This document shows, in pieces, positions 49,197 to 56,730 of a stretch of 64,000 nt of DNA (position 1 is the stretch's first letter; every line of letters starts with the position of its first letter). The notes under the pieces were generated by a model. It had not been told where the DNA came from. It searched no databases and worked only from the letters and a program-made list of their open reading frames with translations. Origin of the DNA: Yinghuangia seranimata (GTDB lineage: Bacteria > Actinomycetota > Actinomycetes > Streptomycetales > Streptomycetaceae). Position numbers and translations under genes: made by a program. The DNA lies in assembly GCF_029953285.1 (NCBI RefSeq), contig NZ_JASAOI010000008.1, forward strand, positions 62,001 to 126,000, read 5' to 3'.

Positions 49197-49759
49197 TGCG
49201 CAGCGTGACCTACTCCATGGGCATGTCCCTTGACGGCTACATCGTCGGGCCGGACGGCGGCTTCGACTGGACGGGGCCCGACGCGGAGGTCTTCCGCTGG
49301 TGGATCGACGAGATCAAGGGGGTCGGCACCCACCTGATGGGGCGACGCCTGTACGAGACGATGCTGTACTGGGAGACCGCCGACCAGGATCCATCGCTGG
49401 GCGACGCCGAGCGCGAGTGGACCGCGCTCTGGAAGCCGCTCCCCAAGGTCGTGTTCTCCACCACGCTGACAGCGGTGCAGGGCAATGCCCGCCTGGCCTC
49501 TGGCGACCTGGCGGAGGAGATCGAGCGGTTGCGGGCCGAGCCGGGGGAAAGCGAGATCGCGATCGGCGGCGCCACCCTCGCCGCCCAAGCCGCCGAACTG
49601 GGGCTGATCGACGAGTACCGCGCCATGGTCCACCCGGTCCTGGTCGGCGGCGGCATTCCGTTCTTCCCGCAGCACGAACGCCGCGTGAATCTCGACCTCG
49701 TCGAGACGCGCACCTTCACGTCGAAGGTCGTGTACCTCCACTACCGCGTGGTGCGCTAG
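49196..49759 (+). CDS. Dihydrofolate reductase-like (RibD C-terminal) protein
   Basis: 187 residues of the DHFR/RibD reductase family that is common in actinomycetes. SMGMSLDGYIVGPDGGFDW opens the fold, HLMGRRLYETM is the nucleotide-binding segment, KVVFSTTL and IAIGGATLAAQAAELGLIDEYRAMVHPVLVGGGIPFF complete it. It probably reduces an unknown pterin- or flavin-like substrate with NADPH. GAGGAGG lies 8 nt before the ATG, which overlaps the kinase-fold gene stop. Confidence 0.88.
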   Translation: MRSVTYSMGMSLDGYIVGPDGGFDWTGPDAEVFRWWIDEIKGVGTHLMGRRLYETMLYWETADQDPSLGDAEREWTALWKPLPKVVFSTTLTAVQGNARLASGDLAEEIERLRAEPGESEIAIGGATLAAQAAELGLIDEYRAMVHPVLVGGGIPFFPQHERRVNLDLVETRTFTSKVVYLHYRVVR

Positions 49760-49964
49760 CCCGACGACTCGGCGCCCGTGCCGTCTCAGCCCTGAAGCCA
49801 GATCCGCAGAGGACCGATCGGCTCGAAGCCGTGGGGGCGCGCCGCCGCCTCGACCAGAAACCGCTCCGTTGTCGTCACGAGTGCGGATCATCGCCTGTCC
49901 GGGCCGCCACCGTCGAACGGTTTCCCGGGGGCGGCACGCCGAGGTCCGGCACGGCCGGGTTCGG

Positions 49965-50513
49965 CTACCAGCCGAGTTCGCCCGGCCCGAGGATTTGCAG
50001 ACCCGCCTGCTCCGCCAACCACTCAGCACGCCGGTCGCCTTCGAAGGTGGTCCACTTCACGTGGAGGTACACCCGGTGCCCTTCGGCGGGCTCATCCCGG
50101 TAAAGGCCCGCGCAGTTCATCATCAACTGCAGCTCGGAGTACTCCGACCGGCTGGGCAGGGCGAGTTCGGGAACCTCCGGCCACACGAGATCCCACCACC
50201 CGACGGACGCGATCATGTGCCCGGCCGCATTGAGTATCGGGCGCTCGACGTCCGGCCTGGCTCGGTACGACGCTTCGAGGGTCCACCACCCCGGGCGATA
50301 CGAACGCTCACTCTCCTGCGCGATTGTCGCCGGGTGATCGGGTTCCGGCACGGCGTCCAGCAGCCCCTCGATCGCCGACTTCTCCGGCGCGTCCGCCCAC
50401 AGCATGGTGTTCATGCGGCCGGTATCCGCCAGCGCCAGCAGCCGCTGGGCGGCGGCGTAGGTCGCGTCCAGGTCGTCGGACTCGAACACCGGAAAGTACA
50501 GCGTCTGTCCCAT
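49965..50513 (-). CDS. Hypothetical protein
   Basis: 182 residues, cytoplasmic, not recognised. It has a two-part layout: an alpha/beta start (MGQTLYFPVFESDDLDATYAAAQRLLALADTG) and a Trp/Tyr-rich end (YRPGWWTLEASYRARPDVERPILN, VGWWDLVWPEVPELALPSRSEYSELQLMMNCAGLY). The pattern is like stand-alone hypothetical proteins of the SUKH/immunity size range, but no motif confirms this. GAGGA lies about 11 nt before the ATG. The 205 nt between this gene and the DHFR-like gene contain nothing I can identify. Confidence 0.6.
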   Translation of the reverse strand: MGQTLYFPVFESDDLDATYAAAQRLLALADTGRMNTMLWADAPEKSAIEGLLDAVPEPDHPATIAQESERSYRPGWWTLEASYRARPDVERPILNAAGHMIASVGWWDLVWPEVPELALPSRSEYSELQLMMNCAGLYRDEPAEGHRVYLHVKWTTFEGDRRAEWLAEQAGLQILGPGELGW

Positions 50514-50592
50514 GGTCGGAGATCCTCGCACGCCATGACGGGAGCCCGTCGTCTGACCGAGGCCTGTGGGCGGGTGCTCGGGGCGTAAGGCG

Positions 50593-51153
50593 TTACGGGG
50601 TCGGGAGCGGCGGTGCCCACGGCTCCGGGGGGAGGCGGAGGGCGTTGGCTACGTAGCTGATGGTTCGGTACCAGCCGATCAGGACCAGGAGTTCCAGCAG
50701 TTCGCTGTCGTCGTAATGCGGGCGCAGGGCGTCCCAGGCGGGGTCGGATAGCTGGGCGGTGTCGTGGAGTTCGTCGACGGCCTGGATGAGTGCTGCGTGG
50801 CGGGGTGGCCAGGCGATGTCGGCTGTACGGGTGGGGTGGGCCAGGGCTGCGGCGGCGGACGGGGTCAGTCCGGAGGCCGGGGCCAGGGTGGCCGCGTGGA
50901 CGCCCCATTCGTAGGTGCAGCCTGCTCGGGCGGTGGTGCGGGCGATGACGATTTCGCGGTCGAGGGCGGGTAGTCGGCCGTGTCCGAGCAGTCCGGCGCC
51001 GAGGGCGAACATCCTCGAGGCCAGTTCCGGGTTGCGGTGGAGGACGCGGAACAGGACCAGTGGTTCGTACGGCACCCCGGGCGGCATCCACCGGCGCAGG
51101 GCGCGGTCGATGTCGTCGGGGTACGGAGGTTCGAGCGGTTCGATGCGCGGCAT
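50593..51153 (-). CDS. Carboxymuconolactone decarboxylase/AhpD-family protein
   Basis: 186 residues. The core reads DREIVIARTTARAGCTYEWGVHAATL. AhpD enzymes have CxxC followed by His; here the second Cys is Glu (CTYE), so the thiol peroxidase activity of AhpD is unlikely. It is closer to the CMD-like group with YEWxxH. The C-terminal ELLVLIGWYRTISYVANAL helix is typical of the family. It may act on a ring lactone or sense an electrophile. It is divergent from an HxlR regulator with two palindromes between them. GAGGGGAC precedes the ATG at 51151-51153. Confidence 0.85.
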   Translation of the reverse strand: MPRIEPLEPPYPDDIDRALRRWMPPGVPYEPLVLFRVLHRNPELASRMFALGAGLLGHGRLPALDREIVIARTTARAGCTYEWGVHAATLAPASGLTPSAAAALAHPTRTADIAWPPRHAALIQAVDELHDTAQLSDPAWDALRPHYDDSELLELLVLIGWYRTISYVANALRLPPEPWAPPLPTP

Positions 51154-51170
51154 GACGTCCCCTCGTGCTT

Positions 51171-51208
51171 CGAATTTCGCACCACTATGATGCTTCGGAA
51201 ATCGAAGC
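51171..51208. promoter_or_regulatory. Tandem operator candidates between the CMD and HxlR genes
   Basis: Two related palindromes: CGAA-T-TTCG at 51171-51179 and GCTTCG-GAAAT-CGAAGC at 51192-51208. Both carry a TTCG/CGAA core and lie in the 73-nt divergent promoter region. They are probably sites for the HxlR protein. Confidence 0.5.
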
Positions 51209-51226
51209 GCAAGGAGGGAGCAGGCT

Positions 51227-51571
51227 TTGGATGATGGCAACCTGCGAGCAGGCCGACCCGTGCGCGGGTCCGACAGCGGGCGGCCGATCATGGTCGCGCT
51301 CGACCTGCTCGGGCGCCGTTGGGCGCTCCGGATCCTCTGGGAGCTGCACCAAGCACCCGCAGGCTTCCGTGAGTTGCAGCGCCGCTGCGAGCGCATGTCC
51401 GCGAGCGTGCTGACCACTCGATTGGAGGAGTTGCAGGCGAGTCGGCTGGTCGCCCAGGAGGACGGCGGCTATCACCTCACCGAGCTGGGCGCAGAACTCG
51501 TTGCGGTGCTTTTGCCGTTGAACGCCTGGAGTAAGCGGTGGGCAGAGGCGGACATCAGCACGGCCAAATAG
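51227..51571 (+). CDS. HxlR-family transcriptional regulator
   Basis: 114 residues with a full HxlR winged helix: GRPIMVALDLLGRRWALRILWELH, then GFRELQRRCERMSASVLTTRLEELQASRLV and the wing DGGYHLTELG. The N-terminal Cys typical of HxlR sensors is replaced (SDSGRPIM), so redox sensing by that residue is not expected. The TTG at 51227-51229 is chosen because GGAGGGAG lies 7 nt upstream; no in-frame ATG fits. It probably controls the divergent CMD-family gene and itself. Confidence 0.87.
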   Translation: MDDGNLRAGRPVRGSDSGRPIMVALDLLGRRWALRILWELHQAPAGFRELQRRCERMSASVLTTRLEELQASRLVAQEDGGYHLTELGAELVAVLLPLNAWSKRWAEADISTAK

Positions 51572-51582
51572 ATGTCGAAACA

Positions 51583-51610
51583 TTGACGATGGTCATTCTG
51601 ACGGCATAAT
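51583..51610 (+). promoter_or_regulatory. Candidate promoter of the carboxylesterase gene
   Basis: TTGACG (51583-51588) and CATAAT (51605-51610) are 16 bp apart, in the AT-richest part of the 144-nt gap before the esterase gene. TGAC-GATG-GTCA within it is a short inverted repeat that could bind a regulator. Confidence 0.5.
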
Positions 51611-51715
51611 TTCCTTGGGGGTGGGGAGGCCCGGCGCGAGCAAAGGGCGCCTCACCCGTGCTGTTCCGCGCGCCGCAGAGGCGCACGGTGGGGAGAACCC
51701 GGGGGGAGTCGCAAC

Positions 51716-53239
51716 ATGCCCGAAGAGTCTGCGGGGTTGGTGGTCGCCACGACCGGCGGCCGGGTCGAGGGGGTCCGGGAGGGCGGGCTGGCGGTGTTCC
51801 GGGGCATCCCGTTCGCCGCGCCGCCCGAGGGGCCGTTGCGGTTCCAGGCGCCGGCACCGGCCGAGCGTTGGGACGGCGTGCGGCCCGCGCACGCGTTCGG
51901 CACACCGCCGCCGCAGCTGCCGTTCTTCCCCGAGAACCCCGTGGTGTGGCAGCCCTCCGACGGCATGGACTGCCTGAGCGTCAACGTCTGGACGCCAGGC
52001 GGCAAAGGCGACCGGCTGCCCGTCATGGTCTGGATCTACGGCGGCGGCTGGAAGACCGGCCATTCGTCGAGCGAAACGTACGACGGACGGGTGCTCGCCC
52101 GCGACGGCGTCGTGTACGTGTCGTTCAACTACCGCGTCGGCTTCGAGGGCTTCGGGTACGTGCCCGGCGCGCCCGCGAACCGCGGCTTCCTCGACCAGGC
52201 CGCGGCGCTCGCGTGGATCCGGGAGAACATCGCAGGCTTCGGCGGCGACCCCGACAACGTCACGATCTTCGGCGAGTCGGGCGGCGGCGCGTCTGTCGCG
52301 GCGCTCATGACGGCGCCGCACGCCAAGGGCCTGTTCCGCCGGGCCATCGTGCAGAGCATGGCCGGGCGCTATCTGCCCGAGGAGGAGTCGCGCCGGATCT
52401 CCGCGCTGATCTGCGAGGCGGCCGGCGTCAGGGCCGACGAGCTGGCGTCGGTACCCGTCGAGCGCCTGCTCGCCGTCCAGGACGCTCCGCTCGCGTCGAT
52501 GCTGGCGGACCCCACGGCGTGGTCGACACCGGAGGCCATCACCGCGTTCTCCCCCACCGTCGACGGCACGACCGTGGTCGACCTGCCGTGGCGCGCCGTC
52601 CGTTCGGGGGCCGCCTCCGACATCGACCTGATCTGCGGTTACACCCGCGACGAGTTCACGCTGTGGTCGTTGCAGCACGGCGCGCTCGGACCGGTCGCGG
52701 TCCCCGCGCCGGGCCAGTCGCCGCCGCGCTCGATCGCGCTCGAGGACACCGCACGCGCCCTGGGCCTCGATCCGTCCGCGCCCGCGGCCTACCGCGCCGG
52801 CTACCCGGGCGAGTCCGAGGGCGCCCTGTACACCGCGATGTACTCCGACGCCCTGTTCCGCGTCCCCGCCATCTGGCTGGCCGAGGCCCACACGGCGGCC
52901 GGCGGACGCGCGTTCCTGTACGAGTTCTTCTGGGGCAGCCCGGCCCTCGGCGGCGTCTTCGGTGCGGCCCACGCGATCGACATCGCGGCCACGTTCGGCC
53001 ACGCCGAGGGCGACATCGGCCAGTTGTTCTTCGAAGGCGGTTCGCTGCCCGAGGAGTTCGTCCGGATCTCAGGCGACCTGCGTTCCGCGTGGACCGCGTT
53101 CGCCGCCCACGGGGACCCCGGCTGGCCGCGGTTCACCGCCGACGAGGCGCCGACCCGGATCTGGGACGTCGAACCCGGCATGGCCGCCGACCCCATCGCC
53201 CCGTCCCGCCGCATCTGGCGCGCGCACCGCAACGCGTAA
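51716..53239 (+). CDS. Type B carboxylesterase
   Basis: 507 residues of the alpha/beta-hydrolase type B esterase family. The nucleophile elbow is FGESGGGASV, the oxyanion loop YGGGWKTG, and the N-terminal FRGIPFAAPPEGPLRFQAP and GMDCLSVNVWTP stretches are family signatures. The catalytic acid is probably Glu or Asp in CGYTRDEF, and the His lies in AAHAIDIAATFGH. It has no signal peptide, so it is cytoplasmic, and it probably hydrolyses aryl or alkyl esters. GGGGGGAG lies about 6-13 nt before the ATG. Confidence 0.9.
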   Translation: MPEESAGLVVATTGGRVEGVREGGLAVFRGIPFAAPPEGPLRFQAPAPAERWDGVRPAHAFGTPPPQLPFFPENPVVWQPSDGMDCLSVNVWTPGGKGDRLPVMVWIYGGGWKTGHSSSETYDGRVLARDGVVYVSFNYRVGFEGFGYVPGAPANRGFLDQAAALAWIRENIAGFGGDPDNVTIFGESGGGASVAALMTAPHAKGLFRRAIVQSMAGRYLPEEESRRISALICEAAGVRADELASVPVERLLAVQDAPLASMLADPTAWSTPEAITAFSPTVDGTTVVDLPWRAVRSGAASDIDLICGYTRDEFTLWSLQHGALGPVAVPAPGQSPPRSIALEDTARALGLDPSAPAAYRAGYPGESEGALYTAMYSDALFRVPAIWLAEAHTAAGGRAFLYEFFWGSPALGGVFGAAHAIDIAATFGHAEGDIGQLFFEGGSLPEEFVRISGDLRSAWTAFAAHGDPGWPRFTADEAPTRIWDVEPGMAADPIAPSRRIWRAHRNA

Positions 53240-53243
53240 GGCC

Positions 53244-53894
53244 TCAGGCGGGCCGCACCGCGACGCCCAGCATGTGGCTCGACGCCGGTGTCGGCACCTT
53301 GGACTCCGGGAACATGAACCGGTCGAGCTCGGTGATCTCGAACCCGGCCCGCCTGATCGCCCACTCCGTGTCGCGGCCTGTGTGGCAGCCGCCGCACAGG
53401 AGCGGCCAGATCGTCGCGTCGACCGCGCGCTGGGCGCGGCGCATCCCCGGTGTGTCGGCCCGCACGTGCTCGAAGAACCGCAGCTCGCCGCCGGGGCGCA
53501 GGACGCGGTAGATCTCGGCCAGGGCGGCGTGCGGGTCGCGGACCGAGCAGAGCGTCAAGGTGGCGACAGCCGCGTCGAACTCACCTTCTCCGAAAGGCAG
53601 TTCACTCGCCACCGCGTCGAGAACGTCCACCGGCACCGGCGCGGACTCGGCCACCCTGGCCGCCGCCGCCCGCAGCCCCGGCTCCGGTTCGATCGCGACG
53701 ACCCGGGTCACCTCCGCCGGGTAGTAGCGGAAGTTCGGCCCGTGCCCCGCGCCGATCTCCACCACGGTGCCGGCCAGTCCGGCGAGCGTGCGGCTGCGGT
53801 GCGCGCCCACTCCCGCCTTGGCCAGCCCCGGCCCGAAGACCTTCGCGTACATGCGTGAGAACACCGGTCTGCGGGCCGCTTCCGCTTTCGCCAT
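53244..53894 (-). CDS. Class I SAM-dependent methyltransferase
   Basis: 216 residues. Motif I is VVEIGAGHGPNFRYYP, followed by VVAIEPEPGL, then DAVASELPFGEGEFDAAVATLTLCSVRDP and VLRPGGELRFFEHVRAD, as in Methyltransf_11 proteins close to the phospholipid or UbiE-type branch. The FFEHVR and IWPLLCGGCHTGRDTEWAI stretches are typical of the small actinobacterial group. The ATG at 53892-53894 is preferred over an upstream in-frame start. The target is unknown. Confidence 0.87.
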   Translation of the reverse strand: MAKAEAARRPVFSRMYAKVFGPGLAKAGVGAHRSRTLAGLAGTVVEIGAGHGPNFRYYPAEVTRVVAIEPEPGLRAAAARVAESAPVPVDVLDAVASELPFGEGEFDAAVATLTLCSVRDPHAALAEIYRVLRPGGELRFFEHVRADTPGMRRAQRAVDATIWPLLCGGCHTGRDTEWAIRRAGFEITELDRFMFPESKVPTPASSHMLGVAVRPA

Positions 53895-53976
53895 GTCCGT
53901 CTCCGTCCCCTCGGCTCCACGGACACCTTGCAGGCTTCGCGCTCCCACGACAACGGCAACACGACGACAAGGGGTC

Positions 53977-54011
53977 GCGTGCCGGCCGGCCTCCCCTGCC
54001 GGCCGGCACGC
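53977..54011 (-). terminator. Perfect 14-bp hairpin terminator
   Basis: GCGTGCCGGCCGGC and its exact complement enclose the 7-nt loop CTCCCCT, about 50 nt after the SnoaL-like stop on the minus strand. The stem is followed by GACCCCTTGTCGTCG, which contains only short T runs. It should separate this gene from the methyltransferase transcript. Confidence 0.65.
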
Positions 54012-54059
54012 TGGTGCGGTGGTTCCGGTCCCCCCCTGACCACCGCGGGCTCGAAAGGC

Positions 54060-54527
54060 TCAGCCGATGATGCCGAGCTGCTGCAGATGCGCCACGTCGT
54101 CGCGGACGCCCCAGTGCTCGACGACCTTGCCGTCGGCGTCGAAGCGCATCCAGTGGATCTGCCGGAACCGGAACTCACGCCCGGTCGGCTCGTGGCCGAG
54201 GAACGGCCCGAGGTGGGTGCCGGCGTACCAGTTCCGCATCACCACGACGTCGCCGACCGCGGCCATGTCCTCGATCTCGGTGCGCCCGTCCGGGAACGCG
54301 GTGCGCAGCATCGCCACGAGCCCGTGCAGCGGCGCGACGCCGGTGCGGTGCTCGGGCGGCGCGGTGTGGTTGACGATGCCCGGGTCGAAGGCCTCGTCGA
54401 GGACGGCGGTCTCGCCCCGGTCGAACGCCTCCTCGTAGATCCGGCGCATCGTGGCCTTGTTCCGCTCGGTGGCGTCCGTCGCCGTGGGCTTCGCCGTGTC
54501 CGCCGTTGTGTCGCTCGCTGTGTTCAT
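54060..54527 (-). CDS. SnoaL-like polyketide cyclase/NTF2-fold protein
   Basis: 155 residues of the SnoaL-like ester cyclase family. It has the family core NKATMRRIYEEAFDRGETAVLDEAFDPGIVNHTAPPEHRTG, then LRTAFPDGRTEIEDMAAVGDVVVMRNWYAGTHLGPFLG and EHWGVRDDVAHLQQLGII. Most relatives outside polyketide clusters have unknown hydrolase or binding roles. It is divergent from a LuxR regulator (88-nt gap), which may control it. Confidence 0.86.
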   Translation of the reverse strand: MNTASDTTADTAKPTATDATERNKATMRRIYEEAFDRGETAVLDEAFDPGIVNHTAPPEHRTGVAPLHGLVAMLRTAFPDGRTEIEDMAAVGDVVVMRNWYAGTHLGPFLGHEPTGREFRFRQIHWMRFDADGKVVEHWGVRDDVAHLQQLGIIG

Positions 54528-54615
54528 GCCGAGAAACCTACGAACGGCCGCCGGGAGCGCCCATCCCAGAAACCGGGGATCTTGCTCCGGCCCGACGGGT
54601 CCTATCCTGCGGGGT

Positions 54616-55767
54616 ATGTCCGAGTCCTCCATAGAGCGCGCCCGGCGCGCGATCCTGCGGGCGTCGCACCGCGCGACCGGTCTCGCGGAGTTCCGCGCGG
54701 CCGTCGACGCCGTGCTGCGCCCCGCCGTCGGGTGGGACGTCGCGGCCTGGTCGACCACCGACCCCGCGACGCTGCTGTTCACCAGTTGCGTTCTGATCGG
54801 CATGCCGGAGGACCACGCGCTCGAACAGCAGCTGTTCGACCTGGAGTTCCGCACCGACGACGTCAACCACATGCGCGACCTCGCCCGCGCCCGCACACCC
54901 GCCGCGTCGCTGCACGCCGCGACCGGCGGCGACCTCGCGGCGTCGGCCCGCTGGCGGGAGCTGCTGTCCGGCCTCGGCGTCACCGACGAGCTGCGCGCCG
55001 CGTTCCGCGACCGCGAGGACTGCTGGGGCACCGTGGTCGCCTACCGCTTCGGCGGAGCGCCGTTCACCCCGTCCGACGTGGAGCTGCTGGCCGCGCTCGC
55101 GCCGACGATCGCGGACGGGCTGCGCCGCTGCATGCTCCGGGACGCGGTGGCCGCGCCGCCGCCCGCGGTGCCCGCCTCCGAGGCCCCGGGCGTGCTGATC
55201 GCCGACGCGCAGGGGGCCGTGGTCGAGACGACCGCGCAGGCGGCGTACTGGCTGGCCCAGATCACCGACCCCGGCACCGTCCCGTCGAGCGTCCGCTCCG
55301 TCGCCGCAGCTGCACGCGCGGCGGCGGCCGGCCACGGGGACCTCCCAGCGCAGGCCCGGCTCCCGCGCCGCGACGGCGGCTGGCTGCTCCTGCACGGCTC
55401 GACCACCACCCCGCTGACCGGCGACGCCGCGCCCGACCGCGTCGCGATCGTGGTCGAGCCCGCCCGTCAGGCGCACCTCGCCGACGTGATGGTCCGCGCG
55501 TACGCCCTGACCCCGCGCGAGCGCGAGATCACCGGTCTGGTCCTGCGCGGCCTGTCGACGGCGCAGATCGCCGAGCTGCTGCACATCACGCCGTACACCG
55601 TGCAGGACCACCTCAAGTCGATCCTGGCCAAGGCCGACGTCTCCAGCCGCCGCGACCTGGTGGCCGAGCTCTTCGGACGGCACTACGCGCCGGAGACCAG
55701 GGCCGGGGCGCTGCCGAGCCCGTACGGCTGGTACGCCCCCGGCACCGGAACGCCGCAGCCCCGGTGA
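54616..55767 (+). CDS. LuxR-family transcriptional regulator
   Basis: 383 residues. The C-terminal LuxR helix-turn-helix is YALTPREREITGLVLRGLSTAQIAELLHITPYTVQDHLKSILAKADVSSRRDLVAELF (about residues 300-356). The N-terminal two thirds are a GAF/PAS-like sensing region (residues about 20-175 and 195-280), with no response-regulator receiver. ATG at 54616 is preferred over a far-upstream GTG; TATCCT at 54602-54607 may be a -10, giving a very short leader. It probably regulates the divergent SnoaL-like gene. Confidence 0.88.
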   Translation: MSESSIERARRAILRASHRATGLAEFRAAVDAVLRPAVGWDVAAWSTTDPATLLFTSCVLIGMPEDHALEQQLFDLEFRTDDVNHMRDLARARTPAASLHAATGGDLAASARWRELLSGLGVTDELRAAFRDREDCWGTVVAYRFGGAPFTPSDVELLAALAPTIADGLRRCMLRDAVAAPPPAVPASEAPGVLIADAQGAVVETTAQAAYWLAQITDPGTVPSSVRSVAAAARAAAAGHGDLPAQARLPRRDGGWLLLHGSTTTPLTGDAAPDRVAIVVEPARQAHLADVMVRAYALTPREREITGLVLRGLSTAQIAELLHITPYTVQDHLKSILAKADVSSRRDLVAELFGRHYAPETRAGALPSPYGWYAPGTGTPQPR

Positions 55768-55815
55768 GCGCGGCCAGGATGTGCGCGGGCTTGCCCTGAG
55801 GGTCAGGATGGACCT

Positions 55816-56577
55816 ATGCGCACACTCGGCATCGACTTGGCTGCCGAGCCCGCCAAGACCGGGGTCTGCCAGATCACCTGGGGGCCTGGTCTCGCCCGCG
55901 TCCAGCTGGAACGCGGCGCGGACGACGACCGGGTCCGCACGTGGTTGCTGACACCCGGGATCGACAAGGCAGGCATCGACTGTCCCTTCGGCTGGCCGCA
56001 GGCGTTCACCGCCGCGGTCACCGCCCACCAGCGGCACGCCGCGTGGCCCGGACGCGACGCGGAGGACCAGCAGGCGTACCGGCGCTCGCTCAGCTACCGC
56101 ATGACCGACCAGATGCTCAAGGACGAGGGCCACCGGCCGCTCAGCGTGTCCACCGACCGCATCGGCGTGACCGCGATGCGTTGCGCGCTGCTGCTCGACG
56201 AGGTCGGGCAGGCGCTGGGACGAAGCGTCGACCGGGCGGGCGCGGGCCTCGCGGCGGAGGTCTACCCCGCGGCGGCGCTGCGGGCCTGGGAGCTGCTGCC
56301 CCCGACCGGCTACAAACAGTCCGAGCACGGCCGCAACGCCCGGGAGCAGATCCTGGGCGAGATCGGCGAGGCCGTCGGCCTGGAGCTGGACGACGAGACG
56401 ACGAAGCTGTGCACCGACTCCGACGACGCCTTGGACGCGCTCGTGGCCGCACTCGTCGCACGCGCGGTCGCGCTGGGCCGGACGACGCGCCCGCTGTCCC
56501 CCGAGGCGGTCGCCAGCGCGGCCGTCGAGGGCTGGATCCACGTCCCCACGTGCGAGCTGGGTGAACTCGCGGGCTGA
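55816..56577 (+). CDS. DUF429 (RNase H-fold) protein
   Basis: 253 residues. The N-terminal acidic strand RTLGIDLAAEP, the second motif GIDKAGIDCPFGWPQAF, and the late acidic motif DSDDALDALVAALVARAVALG define DUF429, a predicted nuclease of the RNase H-like fold. YRMTDQMLKDEG and AEVYPAAALRAWELLPPTGYK are also family features. It has no partner in the same direction and faces a long operon tail to tail across a 153-nt inverted-repeat region. Activity is not demonstrated for most members. Confidence 0.85.
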   Translation: MRTLGIDLAAEPAKTGVCQITWGPGLARVQLERGADDDRVRTWLLTPGIDKAGIDCPFGWPQAFTAAVTAHQRHAAWPGRDAEDQQAYRRSLSYRMTDQMLKDEGHRPLSVSTDRIGVTAMRCALLLDEVGQALGRSVDRAGAGLAAEVYPAAALRAWELLPPTGYKQSEHGRNAREQILGEIGEAVGLELDDETTKLCTDSDDALDALVAALVARAVALGRTTRPLSPEAVASAAVEGWIHVPTCELGELAG

Positions 56578-56590
56578 TCCACGCACGACA

Positions 56591-56718
56591 CGCACGAGGG
56601 CGGGGCGGCCGCCCCTGGGGGCGGCCCCCCCCCGGGGGCCCACCCCCACGGGCCGGGCCCCCGCCCCACCGGCACGCGGGGGGGCGGCCCGCCCGGCCGC
56701 CCGCCCCGCCCTCGTGCG
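56591..56718. terminator. 128-nt giant inverted repeat between convergent genes
   Basis: The outer arms 56591-56608 and 56701-56718 are perfect 18-bp complements (CGCACGAGGGCGGGGCGG). The 92-nt interior is almost pure G/C with further self-complementary runs such as GGGGGCGGCCCCCCCC. It occupies almost the entire gap between the DUF429 and DUF5682 genes and probably terminates transcription from both sides. Confidence 0.65.
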
Positions 56719-56730
56719 CAAACGACCAGG

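Noticed and set aside
49760-49964. Short minus-strand frame (GTG at 49878, about 30 codons) as a gene or remnant
   Set aside because: Too short, no ribosome site and no recognisable motif.
54060-54527. SnoaL-like gene as part of a polyketide cluster
   Set aside because: It lies about 20 kb from the PKS operon on the other side of unrelated genes, and such NTF2-fold proteins are common outside clusters.
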